DNA of 64,000 nucleotides from Variovorax sp. 770b2 (GTDB lineage: Bacteria > Pseudomonadota > Gammaproteobacteria > Burkholderiales > Burkholderiaceae_C): the NCBI RefSeq assembly GCF_900115685.1, contig NZ_FOXJ01000006.1:62001-126000 (forward strand), read 5' to 3'. The position numbers and the translations under genes were made by a program. Shown one piece after another: positions 15,749 to 24,380 of this stretch. The stretch's first letter is position 1, and each line of letters starts with the position of its first letter. The notes under the pieces are model-generated. The model was not told where the DNA came from. It made no database searches and was given only the letters and a program-made list of their open reading frames with translations.

Positions 15749-17802
15749 ACCAGGAGCGCGTTGACGCGCCTCACGTAGGCGGCAGGGTCGGCCGGGAGGC
15801 CACCTTCTGCGAGCAGCGCCTGGTCGAACAGGATGTTGGCGAGGTCGTCGAAGTGCTCGGAGCTCTCCAGCTTCTTCACGAGCGGGTGCTCGGCGTTGAC
15901 TTCGAGCACCGGCTTCAGGTCGGGCGCGGGCTGGCCGGCTTGCTTCAACATGCGCGCCAGTTGCGTGCTCATGCCGCCGTCCTGCACCACGAGGCAAGCG
16001 GGCGAGTCGACCAGGCGGGTGGTCACGCGCACGTCGTCGGCCTTGTCCTTGAGCGCTTCCTTCAGGCGTTCGAGCAGCGGCTTGAAGGATTCGGCGGCCT
16101 CCTCGGCGGCCTTCTTCTCGGCCTCGTCCTGCAGCTTGCCCAGGTCGACCGCGCCCTTGGCCACGCTCTGCAGCGGCGTAGCGTCGAACTCGGTGAGGTA
16201 GTTGAGCGCCCACTCGTCCACGCGGTCGGTCATGAGCAGCACCTCGATGCCCTTCTTCTTGAAGACCTCCAGCTGCGGACTGTTCTTCGCGCCGGCCAAG
16301 GTGTCGGCCGTGATGTAGTAGATCGCGTCCTGGCCTTCCTTCATGCGCGCCTTGTAGTCGGCCAGGCTCACGGTCACGGCGTCGCTGGTGCTCGATGCGA
16401 AGCGCAGCAGCTTGGCGATGCGGTCGCGGTTGCCCATGTCTTCGCCCAGGCCCTCTTTGAGCACCGCGCCGAACTCGGCGTAGAACTTGGCGTACCGGCC
16501 CGATTCGTCGGCCGCAGCAGCGGCGGCTTCAGCGGCGGTGGGCGCGTTCTTGTCGACCACGTCGCTGATGTCGTTCAGCGCTTCGGTCGGCTCGGGGGCC
16601 GGCACCGATTCGCCCGAACCCACGTCGATCTTGCCCTCGCCGCTCTCCGGCGCGGTCTTCTGCTTCCTGGCCAGGTCCTCGAGCATCGAGAGCACGCGCT
16701 TGGTGCTGCCTTCGCGGATGGCCTTCACGTCGCGGCTTTCCTGCAGCAGCTCGCGGCTCACGTTCAGCGGCAGGTCGGCCGAGTCGATCACGCCCTTCAC
16801 GAAGCGCAGGTAGCTGGGCAGCAGCGCCTCGGCGTCGTCCATGATGAAGACGCGCTTGACGTAGAGCTTCACGCCCGCGCTCTTGTCGCGGTTCCAGAGG
16901 TCGAACGGGGCCTTGGCGGGGATGTAGAGCAGCTGCGTGTACTCGGTGCTGCCCTCCACGCGGTTGTGGCTCCAGGCGAGCGGCGCCTCGTAGTCGTGGC
17001 TGATGCTCTTGTAGAACTCCTCGTACTGCTCGGGCGTGATGTCTTTCTTGGGGCGGCTCCAGAGGGCGTTGGCCTTGTTGACGGTTTCCCACTCGCCGGT
17101 CTTCACCATGTCGCCGGGCTGGTCGTTCTCGCCTTCCTTCCACTCTTCCTTTTCCATGAGGATCGGGAGCGAGATGTGGTCGGAGTACTTGCCGACGATC
17201 TGCTTCAGCTTCCAGGCGTTGAGGTATTCATCCGCATCGTCGCGCAGGTGCAGCGTGATGCTGGTGCCGCGCTCGGCGCGGGTGATGTCGGCCACCTCGA
17301 AGTCGCCCGCGCCGCCGCTCACCCAGCGCACGCCCTCGCCGGCCGGAAGACCGGCGCGGCGCGATTCGACGCTGATCTTGTCGGCCACGATGAAGCCCGA
17401 ATAGAAGCCCACGCCGAACTGGCCGATGAGTTGCCCGAGCTCCGAAGTTTTGGCCTTCTGGTCCCCGCTCAACTTGCTCATGAAGTCCTTGGTGCCGCTC
17501 TTGGCGATCGTGCCCAGGTTGTCGATGGCCTCCTGGCGCGACAGGCCGATGCCCTTGTCCGTGATGGTGAGGGTGCGCGCGGCCTTGTCGAAGGTCAGGC
17601 GCACGTCCAGGTCGGGCTGGTCTTCGTAGAGCTCGGGATGGTCGAGGGCTTCGAAACGCAGCTTGTCGCACGCGTCGGACGCGTTGGAGATCAGCTCGCG
17701 CAGGAAGATTTCCTTGTTGGAGTAGAGCGCATGCGTGACGAGGTGCAGCAGTTGCGCGACTTCGGCCTGGAACGGGAGTTTGGTATTGGAGGAATCAGCC
17801 AT
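15745..17802 (-). CDS. htpG: Molecular chaperone HtpG (Hsp90)
   Basis: A 685-residue bacterial Hsp90, the ATP-dependent cytoplasmic chaperone dimer. The N-terminal GHKL ATPase domain has EIFLRELISNASDACDKLRF (residues 31-50), the TDKGIGLS loop and GQFGVGFYSGF (127-137). The middle and C-terminal domains follow in the normal order. It is longer than the roughly 620-residue E. coli protein, chiefly because of an acidic/alanine-rich insertion at about 381-436, between LSMLEDLARK and YAKFYAEFGAVLKEG. A -10-like TTAGAAT lies about 28 bases before the start. No clear heat-shock sigma-32 promoter was seen. Confidence 0.97.
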   Translation of the reverse strand: MADSSNTKLPFQAEVAQLLHLVTHALYSNKEIFLRELISNASDACDKLRFEALDHPELYEDQPDLDVRLTFDKAARTLTITDKGIGLSRQEAIDNLGTIAKSGTKDFMSKLSGDQKAKTSELGQLIGQFGVGFYSGFIVADKISVESRRAGLPAGEGVRWVSGGAGDFEVADITRAERGTSITLHLRDDADEYLNAWKLKQIVGKYSDHISLPILMEKEEWKEGENDQPGDMVKTGEWETVNKANALWSRPKKDITPEQYEEFYKSISHDYEAPLAWSHNRVEGSTEYTQLLYIPAKAPFDLWNRDKSAGVKLYVKRVFIMDDAEALLPSYLRFVKGVIDSADLPLNVSRELLQESRDVKAIREGSTKRVLSMLEDLARKQKTAPESGEGKIDVGSGESVPAPEPTEALNDISDVVDKNAPTAAEAAAAAADESGRYAKFYAEFGAVLKEGLGEDMGNRDRIAKLLRFASSTSDAVTVSLADYKARMKEGQDAIYYITADTLAGAKNSPQLEVFKKKGIEVLLMTDRVDEWALNYLTEFDATPLQSVAKGAVDLGKLQDEAEKKAAEEAAESFKPLLERLKEALKDKADDVRVTTRLVDSPACLVVQDGGMSTQLARMLKQAGQPAPDLKPVLEVNAEHPLVKKLESSEHFDDLANILFDQALLAEGGLPADPAAYVRRVNALLV

Positions 17803-17829
17803 GGGAAAAAGAGAGATCGGATCGAAAAA

Positions 17830-17836
17830 ATTCTAA
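17830..17836 (-). promoter_or_regulatory. Possible -10 element for htpG
   Basis: The minus strand reads TTAGAAT here, 28 bases upstream of the htpG start, in an A/T-rich patch of an otherwise GC-rich region. A matching -35 is not obvious, so this is weak. Confidence 0.3.
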
Positions 17837-18082
17837 GGCGCCCCGGCGACCGAAAGACGACGCGGCGCGAACTTCTTGAGGTGAGGCGTGGTGTTCCAAA
17901 AACAACGATTGGGGTCGTAAACGGGGCACTTTTCACGTTTCGGACGGAACAATTTGGCAGCGATACTCAAAATGAATACTTTTGTATCATAAAAGTTACT
18001 GAAATTAACATTTGTGAATTACTCTCCGCTCCCTGTTGATTGATCAGGGCCGCGATGCCCGAAGGAACGGAGATGTTGTTGG
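17837..18082. promoter_or_regulatory. Divergent AT-rich regulatory region between htpG and fimbria-like locus
   Basis: The 280 bases between htpG and the barrel gene contain a striking A/T-rich island (about 17930-18040) in a GC-rich neighbourhood. It includes the palindrome at 17978-17996. Such islands are typical of promoters bound by nucleoid proteins or dedicated regulators, and often mark acquired loci. No gene was seen in it. Confidence 0.5.
17978..17996. promoter_or_regulatory. Inverted repeat, candidate operator
   Basis: ACTTTTGTATCATAAAAGT has 6-base arms (ACTTTT/AAAAGT) around a 7-base centre. It lies about 90 bases before the fimbria-like operon in the AT-rich island. It could be a regulator site or overlap the promoter (TATCAT is -10-like). 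Confidence 0.4.
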
Positions 18083-20359
18083 ATGACGAGTGTGGCCCTG
18101 TCGACTGCCGCCGGCCCGGCCGGGATGTCGTGGCGGCTCGTCTTCGCCCGGCTGGGCGCCGCCTGCACGGCGGCGCTGGCCTGTCTGGCGCAGGCGCAGA
18201 CCAGCCCCGCAAAGGCGGCAGCCATGCCACTCGTCGCGGCTGACGCCCGCATCCAGCCGATGGACCGCGCCCAGGCGGAGCAGGCGCGCCTGAGGGCGCT
18301 CATCGAGGCCGCGCCCAAGGCCTACCAGGACAATTTCATGGGCGCGCCGGAAGCCGGCGCCGCATCCGCCGATGCCGACGCCCAGGAGGCCGAAGAGCCG
18401 CAGGGCTTTCGCGCCTGGCTGGTCGAGAGCCGCATCGGCTTCGGCGATTCGAAGGCCTCGGGCTATGGCCGGCAGCGCGCGACCGAGTTCGGCCAGCGCC
18501 TGGAATACCGCCGCGAGACGCTCAACTACGGCGAGTTCGTGCTGCAGGCCGACGGCCGCCACCTGAGCGGCGACAACCTGGCCAGCGGCGGCAGCATCGG
18601 TTCGCTGGGCTATGCGCGGGATGCGAGCAGCGGCCGCGTCACGCTGCGCAACCTCGGCTTTCCGGTCACTGCGCAAACCTTCGCCGACAGCGCGGTGGGC
18701 GACATCTACAGCGAGCTGACCGAGGGGCTCGGCCGCAACTACCGCCTGTCGCTCGGCGGCACCACGGTGCGTGGCGCGTCCACGCGCATCTTCAGCGACG
18801 GCATCGACCTGCGCGCAGGCTTTGGCGAACGCGGCGCCCTGACCGGCGGCCCCTACCCGGGTTTCGAGAAGAACCAGGGCACGCTGGGCTGGCTCGGCCT
18901 CACGCAGCGCCTGGGCGACAAGTGGTTCGCCGCGGCGCAGGTGGACCAGGCGCGCGACATCCCGGCGTACTACACCGACCCGCTCACCGGGCAGGGCTTC
19001 GGCTCCAAGAGCGTCACGAGCTGGGCCACGTCGCTGGGCTATGGCCGCGAGGTGGCGCGCGACGGCGACTTCAAGGCCCGCGCCACGCTGATCGGCAGCC
19101 GCATCCAGTCGCAGACGCCGGGCGTTGCCACCGGCGATTCGCAGGGGCTCTTCGTCGAGGCGAGCGCGCGCACCGGCCTCTATCGCCACGAGTTCGGCGC
19201 CTACGCGGCAAGGCCGAACCTCTACTTCGGGGACTACGCCGTGGCCACCGGCACGCGCGGCGCCTACTGGCGCGTGGACCGCAACACGAGCCGCATGAGC
19301 TGGGGCGGCGGGCTGGACTACGAGCGCGCGCAGCCCGATGCCAACTTCAATCTCACGGGCTACAGCCGCACCGGCGCGAACGGCAACTTCCAGTACCTGT
19401 TCGACCGCAACACCTCCGCCGGCGGCAGCGTGAGCGTCTACCGGACGCGCTATGAAAAGACGGCGGACACATCGGCAAGCAGCGTCGCGGACTCGCGCAG
19501 CCTCTACGGCAACGCCTTCTACCAGACGCGCTTCTTCGACCTGCCGCGCAGCCGCCTGAGCCTGACGGTGCGGCGCAACGAGCTGATCGTGCTGGGCGAC
19601 CAGGCCGCCACCGGCCAGGAAGTGCAGTGGGAGCAGGACTGGATCGGCGGGCGCTACGAGAACATGCGCCCCGAACTCACCACCACCCTGGGCTACGCGC
19701 ACGACAAGAGCGGCGGCGTGGCGCGCGACTACCCCACGGCCGGCGTGCAGTTCCGCTACTGGCTGGACAGTGGCTTCAACATCGCCGGCAACCTGCGCTA
19801 CACCTCGCAAAGCGGCGGCCTCTACACGAGCCGGGGCCTGTCGGGCTCGCTCACCGCCGAGAAGGAACTCGCCAAGGGCTGGCGCGTGGGCTTCGCGGCC
19901 AACTTCAACCAGGCGCGCGCCGCCGTGGTGCCCACGTCCATCTCGGGCCCGCAGCTTTACCGCAGCAACGACAAGACTGCCTACATCTACCTGCGCTGGG
20001 AGGGCAGCGCGGGCGCCGCCTTCCAGACCGCCGGCGTGCGCGGGAACGGTGCGGGCGCGGGTGGCGGCAGCGTGGCCGGGCGCGTGTTCTTCGACGCCAA
20101 CCGCGACGGCACGCAGCAGTCCGGCGAAGGCGGCGCCGCCAACGTCGAGGTGCAGCTGGACGGCCGCTACCGCACCACGACCGACCGCGACGGCCGTTTC
20201 GAATTCCCGCTGGTGACGACCGGTCGCCATCAACTGACGCTCACCCTGGACAGCGTGCCGCTCCCCTGGGGCGCGGCCGGCGACAGCGGCGTGAGCGTCA
20301 ATGTTCCCTTGCGTGGCCAGGCCACCGCCGAGATCCCCGTGGTCAAGGTGGGCGAATGA
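18083..20359 (+). CDS. Outer-membrane barrel protein with C-terminal SdrD_B-like domain (usher-like)
   Basis: A 758-residue exported protein with a signal region ending ALACLAQAQ; an internal Met at 18125 would give a tidier signal peptide. Residues about 110-640 are repeated amphipathic strands with many aromatic/Gly turns, as in large outer-membrane barrels. The C-terminus has GSVAGRVFFDANRDGTQQSGEGG, an SdrD_B/CNA_B-type Ig-like fold start, followed by TDRDGRFEFPLVTTGRHQL. It heads an operon with pilin-like subunits and a PapD-like chaperone. I infer it is the secretion pore, although it lacks recognisable FimD N-terminal motifs. It could instead be a structural outer-membrane component. 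Confidence 0.65.
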   Translation: MTSVALSTAAGPAGMSWRLVFARLGAACTAALACLAQAQTSPAKAAAMPLVAADARIQPMDRAQAEQARLRALIEAAPKAYQDNFMGAPEAGAASADADAQEAEEPQGFRAWLVESRIGFGDSKASGYGRQRATEFGQRLEYRRETLNYGEFVLQADGRHLSGDNLASGGSIGSLGYARDASSGRVTLRNLGFPVTAQTFADSAVGDIYSELTEGLGRNYRLSLGGTTVRGASTRIFSDGIDLRAGFGERGALTGGPYPGFEKNQGTLGWLGLTQRLGDKWFAAAQVDQARDIPAYYTDPLTGQGFGSKSVTSWATSLGYGREVARDGDFKARATLIGSRIQSQTPGVATGDSQGLFVEASARTGLYRHEFGAYAARPNLYFGDYAVATGTRGAYWRVDRNTSRMSWGGGLDYERAQPDANFNLTGYSRTGANGNFQYLFDRNTSAGGSVSVYRTRYEKTADTSASSVADSRSLYGNAFYQTRFFDLPRSRLSLTVRRNELIVLGDQAATGQEVQWEQDWIGGRYENMRPELTTTLGYAHDKSGGVARDYPTAGVQFRYWLDSGFNIAGNLRYTSQSGGLYTSRGLSGSLTAEKELAKGWRVGFAANFNQARAAVVPTSISGPQLYRSNDKTAYIYLRWEGSAGAAFQTAGVRGNGAGAGGGSVAGRVFFDANRDGTQQSGEGGAANVEVQLDGRYRTTTDRDGRFEFPLVTTGRHQLTLTLDSVPLPWGAAGDSGVSVNVPLRGQATAEIPVVKVGE

Positions 20360-20423
20360 GCGACGTGTTTTCCCCGGTCTTTCTTGTGTGTCTCCTTTCA
20401 TCTTTCTCAACCAAGGCAATTTC

Positions 20424-21032
20424 ATGATCCGCAGTTCCATCGCCCATCGCATGCTCGCCATTTCCGTGGCAGCCCTCTCCCTCTTCGGCGGCGCCGCCAT
20501 GGCCGAGAGCCAGTACGGCGCGGGCACCGGCACCATCACGGCGCAGGCCAACGTCAAGCTGAGCGTGGTCGTGCCCAAGCTCATCCTGCTGCGCGTGGGC
20601 GCGACCAACACCACGCAGGACACGGTGGCCTGGACCTCGACCCTGAGCATCCCCGGCGTTCCCACGAACGCCCTGGGCACGGCCGCCAACACCCCCGTGG
20701 ACTGGAGCGGCGCAGCCCCGACCGTGACCACCGCCACGGCCGCCGGCGCGCTCACCGTGTACGCCTGGACCAACGCCGGCGCGGGCACCATCAACTGCGC
20801 CATGGGTGCATGGAACATCCTTACCGGCGGTCCGGCCAATGCCGACTTCACCGTGGCGACCACCGGCACGCTGCCCCATCCGGGCGCAAACCTGGGCGCC
20901 TGCGCCTCGACCGCCTTCCCTTCCAACGTCGTGGCGACGGGCACCTGGACGTACGCCCTGGCCGGCACGCCGGCCAGCTGGCGCGCCAACACGTACACCA
21001 ACACCATCACCTACACCGCCCAAGGCATCTGA
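20424..21032 (+). CDS. Exported fimbrial-subunit-like protein 1
   Basis: A 202-residue protein with a signal peptide (cleavage near GGAAMAES). The mature part has VVVPKLILLRVG, then WSGAAP and NAGAGTI. The same features recur in the protein at 23020-23673 (SIQKFLFFGVG, WSGGAP, SNAGQITL). It ends NTYTNTITYTAQGI, similar to the G-strand-like endings of the two other subunits. This suggests a shared Ig-like fold that a chaperone could cap. It is the first and probably the major subunit gene, with an AAGG-type ribosome-binding site. Its stop overlaps the next start by one base. No match to a named pilin family was recognised. Confidence 0.62.
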   Translation: MIRSSIAHRMLAISVAALSLFGGAAMAESQYGAGTGTITAQANVKLSVVVPKLILLRVGATNTTQDTVAWTSTLSIPGVPTNALGTAANTPVDWSGAAPTVTTATAAGALTVYAWTNAGAGTINCAMGAWNILTGGPANADFTVATTGTLPHPGANLGACASTAFPSNVVATGTWTYALAGTPASWRANTYTNTITYTAQGI

Positions 21033-21694
21033 TGCATTTGCGAGCAGCGCACGTCGAGGGGGCCGGCCGCGAGGCACGGAGCCGCCGGTGCGGCCTGCTC
21101 GCGATCGCGGTGCTGGCGGCGGGTGCCGCCATGCCCGCCGGCGCGGTCATCACGACGGTGGCGGACTCCGGCGGCGTCTACGCCATCTCGCTGCGTGTCG
21201 GCTCCCTGAGCGGCATCGATACCGTGGCATTCAGCGTGACCGGCAACAACGTGGGCCTCACGCCCGCGGCGGTGACCGGCTCGCAGACCATCGACGTCTC
21301 GGTCACGCCGATCCGGCCCGCGAATTCGTCGGGCACGGCGCGGCCGGTAACGCTCAAGGTCGATTCGCTGGCGGGCCTGCCCTGCCAGTCGGGAGGCTGC
21401 GGCACCACGATCATTCCGTTCAACGAGATCAGTTGGGTGGCCAGCCTGAACAGTGCCAGCGGCACGGGCGACATCCAGAACGGGCGCTTCAACGGCACCG
21501 CCAACCAGCAGATCGCGAGCTTCAATGCCAACGCGACCTTCTGCTCGATCCTGCTCATCATCCTTTGCCTGGGCTACACCTACCAGTCGAACGCGATGAA
21601 CGCAACGCGCATGCAGTTCACCTACGACAACGACGTCGTGTATCCGGCCGGCAACTACAAGGGCACCGTGCGCTTCACGGCGTCCATGGAGTAA
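21032..21694 (+). CDS. Exported fimbrial-subunit-like protein 2
   Basis: A 220-residue exported protein. The hydrophobic signal (CGLLAIAVLAAGAAMPAGA) follows an unusually long, basic N-terminal region of about 24 residues, so the true start may be further downstream. The mature part contains a Cys-x5-Cys pair (CQSGGC) and a later Cys pair in FCSILLIILCLGY. It ends YPAGNYKGTVRFTASME, close to AGNYSGVVTFTASTP of the 23020 subunit. This terminal YxGxVxFTA pattern resembles the donor-strand/G-strand region of pilin-like folds. The start overlaps the previous stop (TGATG). Confidence 0.6.
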   Translation: MHLRAAHVEGAGREARSRRCGLLAIAVLAAGAAMPAGAVITTVADSGGVYAISLRVGSLSGIDTVAFSVTGNNVGLTPAAVTGSQTIDVSVTPIRPANSSGTARPVTLKVDSLAGLPCQSGGCGTTIIPFNEISWVASLNSASGTGDIQNGRFNGTANQQIASFNANATFCSILLIILCLGYTYQSNAMNATRMQFTYDNDVVYPAGNYKGTVRFTASME

Positions 21695-21701
21695 GACGCG
21701 C

Positions 21702-22187
21702 ATGCACGCCATCTGGAGAACTGCCGCCTGCGCAGGCCTGTTGCTGTGCCTGGCGCTGCCCGCCGGCGCGCTGGTGGCGCGGCTGGACGACTCCACCTCG
21801 CCGCGCGCCCAGGTCAACACCGATTTTCGCAACGCGCAGCCCATCGATGGCACCAGCTTCAACCTGCCGTTCGGGCGCATCGAATACCGGCTGGCCACCG
21901 CGCCCTACATCGGCCGGCGCGCGCGCATCTTCTACGTGATTCCCGTGGGCATCCCGGGCCTGCGCTCACCCGCTGGCCTGCAGGTGCAATGGCGCGGCAA
22001 CGGCGCCTTCGCGAGCGGCACAGGCCGCCCGGGCGACCGCGTGCCGGTCTGGAACGGCACCATCGCCGCCGCCTGGATGAACGAAACCTTCGACCTGACG
22101 CTGCGCATCGATCCGCGCGAACTGCGCCTGCCCTCGGGCGCATCCCTGAGCTTCGAATCGATCTTCGAAATCGAGACACTTCCATGA
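21702..22187 (+). CDS. Small exported protein of fimbria-like locus
   Basis: A 161-residue protein with a signal peptide (ACAGLLLCLALPAGALVA). The mature region is beta-rich with no cysteines and contains FGRIEYRLATAPYIGRRARIFYVIP. It lacks the YxGxVxFTA ending of the other subunits and ends FESIFEIETLP. In position it could be an adaptor, a tip component or an accessory of the chaperone. It lies 7 bases after the subunit 2 stop, and its own stop overlaps the chaperone start as ATGA. I recognise no family. Confidence 0.6.
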   Translation: MHAIWRTAACAGLLLCLALPAGALVARLDDSTSPRAQVNTDFRNAQPIDGTSFNLPFGRIEYRLATAPYIGRRARIFYVIPVGIPGLRSPAGLQVQWRGNGAFASGTGRPGDRVPVWNGTIAAAWMNETFDLTLRIDPRELRLPSGASLSFESIFEIETLP

Positions 22188-23023
22188 ACAAGCTTCTTCT
22201 TCGCACCCGCGCGCTGCCGCAATGGCTGCGCGCCTCTTCTTTCTTGCTGCTCCTGGCCTGCGCCAGCGCCGCAACGGCCGCGCCGTTCGAGATCGCCGTT
22301 TCCCCCTCGCGCTTCGAGGTGTCGGGCAAGAGCGGCGTGCGCCTGGGCCAGTCGCTGGACATCCACAACCTGGCATCGGCCGCCACCGAGGTGTCGGTGC
22401 GCACCATCGACTGGAGCTACTCGGCCGACGGCAACATCACCTACCACGACGACCTGCAGCCGGGCAGTTGCAGGCCGTGGGTCGCGCTGGAGCGGCGCAG
22501 CGTGACGGTGCCCGCGCGCGGCAAGAAGTCGTTCCGCTTCCAGATCGATCCGCCGGCGGGTTCGCCGCGCGGCGAGTGCCGCTTCATGATCGCCATCGAA
22601 GGCACCGAGCCCGCGCAGCAGACCCTCATCCAGGGCGGCGGCGCCAGCCTGAGCCTGCCGGTGACGGGGCGCATCGCGGTGGCGGTGTACGTCATGCTCG
22701 ACGGCGCCGAGCCCAAGCTTGAAATGAAGCAGATCGCCAGCAGCCAGGCCGACGGCAAGCGCCGCACCATCGTGACCGTGACGAACACCGGCGACGCGCA
22801 CGGCCGCCTGGAAGGCAGCCTGGACGCGACCGACAGCAAGGGCCGCGCCTTCGAGCTGGTGCCCGAGGGCACGCCGATCCTGCCGGGCCAGACCCGCACG
22901 CTGGCGCTGGTGCCCAAGGCCGAAAGCGGCCAATCCGCACCGGAGCCGGTCTATCCGGTAAAAACCCATGGCACGCTGGACTGGGACAAGGGCAGCTTCA
23001 AGGTGGACGCGGAGCTCAAGTGA
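22184..23023 (+). CDS. PapD-like periplasmic chaperone
   Basis: A 279-residue periplasmic protein with a signal peptide ending ACASAATAAP. The mature N-terminus (FEIAVSPSRFEVSGKSGVRLGQSLDIHN) and the VTVPARGKKSFRFQIDPP segment match the first Ig-like domain of PapD-type pilus chaperones, where a basic Arg/Lys anchors the subunit C-terminus. A second Ig-like domain follows (VTVTNTGDAHGRLEGSL). Such chaperones hold subunits by donor-strand complementation before delivery to an outer-membrane usher. It is coupled by ATGA to the gene before and by GTGA to the subunit gene after it, which supports one secretion system. Confidence 0.7.
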   Translation: MNKLLLRTRALPQWLRASSFLLLLACASAATAAPFEIAVSPSRFEVSGKSGVRLGQSLDIHNLASAATEVSVRTIDWSYSADGNITYHDDLQPGSCRPWVALERRSVTVPARGKKSFRFQIDPPAGSPRGECRFMIAIEGTEPAQQTLIQGGGASLSLPVTGRIAVAVYVMLDGAEPKLEMKQIASSQADGKRRTIVTVTNTGDAHGRLEGSLDATDSKGRAFELVPEGTPILPGQTRTLALVPKAESGQSAPEPVYPVKTHGTLDWDKGSFKVDAELK

Positions 23024-23673
23024 CGCTGCGCGTCGCCATGCGCAAGGCCGCCGCTGCCCTGTGCCTGGCGGGCACGGCCGCGGCCGTGCCGCACGTGCAT
23101 GCCGATTCGAGTACATCGAGCTCCTCGGTCAACGTGCCCCGCAGCACAACGGCCAGCCTGGACTTCACCCTGTCGATCCAGAAGTTCCTGTTCTTCGGCG
23201 TCGGCAACAGCCCTTGGCCGACGCAGAGCAATGCCGTGAGCACCGTGAGCTTCGCGCTCACGCCGTCGATTCCCGGCGGCCCCACCGCGCCGGCCGCAGG
23301 CAACAACACAGCGGTCAACTGGAGCGGCGGCGCACCGGCCTTTTCCGTCGCGGCTTCCAACAACATGCTGCCCGTCGAGGTGCGCAGCAATGCCGGGCAG
23401 ATCACCCTCCGCGCCGAGGCGACCACGCCGCTTTCGAGCGGCACGAACACGATTCCGATGTCGGAAATCACCATCGCCTCCAGCAACACCGGCCTGCCCG
23501 CGCCGCTGATTCCCGCGACCGGGCCGGGCACCGCGGTGAATGTCACGGGCACGGGTTTCACCAACCTCGTGACGCTCCAGCAGGCGAACTGGACCTTCTC
23601 CTATGCCAACTCGGCAAGTCGCACCGCCGGCAACTACAGCGGCGTGGTCACGTTCACGGCCAGCACGCCCTGA
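23020..23673 (+). CDS. Exported fimbrial-subunit-like protein 3
   Basis: A 217-residue protein starting at GTG 23020, coupled to the chaperone stop; an ATG six codons later is an alternative. The signal peptide ends near HVHADSS. The mature part shares SIQKFLFFGVG, WSGGAP, SNAGQITL and the AGNYSGVVTFTASTP ending with the proteins at 20424 and 21032, so the three are likely paralogous subunits. It is the last gene of the fimbria-like operon. The next gene starts about 70 bases later and is unrelated. Confidence 0.6.
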   Translation: MTLRVAMRKAAAALCLAGTAAAVPHVHADSSTSSSSVNVPRSTTASLDFTLSIQKFLFFGVGNSPWPTQSNAVSTVSFALTPSIPGGPTAPAAGNNTAVNWSGGAPAFSVAASNNMLPVEVRSNAGQITLRAEATTPLSSGTNTIPMSEITIASSNTGLPAPLIPATGPGTAVNVTGTGFTNLVTLQQANWTFSYANSASRTAGNYSGVVTFTASTP

Positions 23674-23742
23674 CCTGCGGCTGGTCAGCTGCCGCTGGGA
23701 TCGGGCGCCGAAGCTGCGCGCTCCACCAACCGGGAGCCCCCC

Positions 23743-24264
23743 ATGACGATGAACCGCCACACGATGCTGCTGATCGCAGCCTGCCTGGGCCTGAGCGCCC
23801 TGGTCGCCCAGGCCCAGGTGCCCGCCGATGCGCCGGCCGGCACCACCGTGCAGTGCAAGGACGGCAGCTATGCCTCGCCCGACGCCAGGTCGGGCGCGTG
23901 CAGGGGCCACAAGGGCATCAAGACATGGTTCGGAAAGACGGCGGACACGCCGGCCGCCGCCGCCGCCGCGGCGCCCGCACCTGCTGCGGCACCCGCGGTC
24001 GAAACCCAGTCGGCCGCAGTCAGCAAGACCGGCGTCGCACCGAGCACCGGCACCGCGACCAGGACACCCGGCTCGCCCGACCTCGCCACGATGGCCGCCG
24101 CACCCGGCGGTGGCGCGGGCAAGGTGTGGGCGAACGACACGTCCAAGGTCTACCACTGCATGGGCGACCGCTACTATGGCAAGACGAAAAAGGGCGAGTA
24201 CCTGAGCGAGGCGGACGCCAAGGCCAAGGGCATGCACGCCGCGCACAACAAGGTGTGTGGCTAG
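23743..24264 (+). CDS. Exported DUF3761-like protein
   Basis: A 173-residue secreted protein. The signal peptide ends LSALVAQAQ. Residues about 36-60 (VQCKDGSYASPDARSGACRGHKGIKTWFG) match the DUF3761 pattern of two cysteines around a GxCxGHxGxxxW core. An Ala/Pro/Thr-rich linker follows. The C-terminal region (KVYHCMGDRYYGKTKKGEYLSEADA) has the CxGDxxYGKTxxGxYxSE pattern often seen in small exported proteins. It is not part of the fimbria-like operon by coupling. The function is unknown. Confidence 0.68.
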   Translation: MTMNRHTMLLIAACLGLSALVAQAQVPADAPAGTTVQCKDGSYASPDARSGACRGHKGIKTWFGKTADTPAAAAAAAPAPAAAPAVETQSAAVSKTGVAPSTGTATRTPGSPDLATMAAAPGGGAGKVWANDTSKVYHCMGDRYYGKTKKGEYLSEADAKAKGMHAAHNKVCG

Positions 24265-24267
24265 GCA

Positions 24268-24350
24268 CTCCCCCAGGCTTCGCGCACTGCGTGTCGCTGC
24301 TCCTTCCCCCTCGCCGGGGGCAACACCTGCGGCCCGGCGAAGCCGGTTCC
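24268..24350. repeat. Dispersed intergenic repeat, copy 2 (inverted)
   Basis: The sequence runs CTCCCCCAGGCTTCGCG, then CCCTCGCCGGGGGCAAC, then GGCCCGGCGAAGCCGGTTCC. It is the reverse complement of the element at 10961-11045 with scattered differences. It lies between two convergent genes and could end transcription from either side. Confidence 0.85.
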
Positions 24351-24380
24351 GCGATGTTTCTTGAAGAGTGCGGAGCCTTC

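Noticed and set aside
17803..18082. A heat-shock sigma-32 promoter for htpG
   Set aside because: No CTTGAA / CCCCAT-type pair was found on the minus strand. Only a weak -10-like TTAGAAT is present.
18040..18243. A 67-codon frame just upstream of and overlapping the barrel gene
   Set aside because: The overlap is large and in another frame. It has a poor ribosome-binding site and no recognisable features.
18044..21010. A 988-codon antisense frame opposite the barrel gene
   Set aside because: The sense frame has a signal peptide and barrel/SdrD_B features. The antisense translation is compositionally odd and lacks family motifs.
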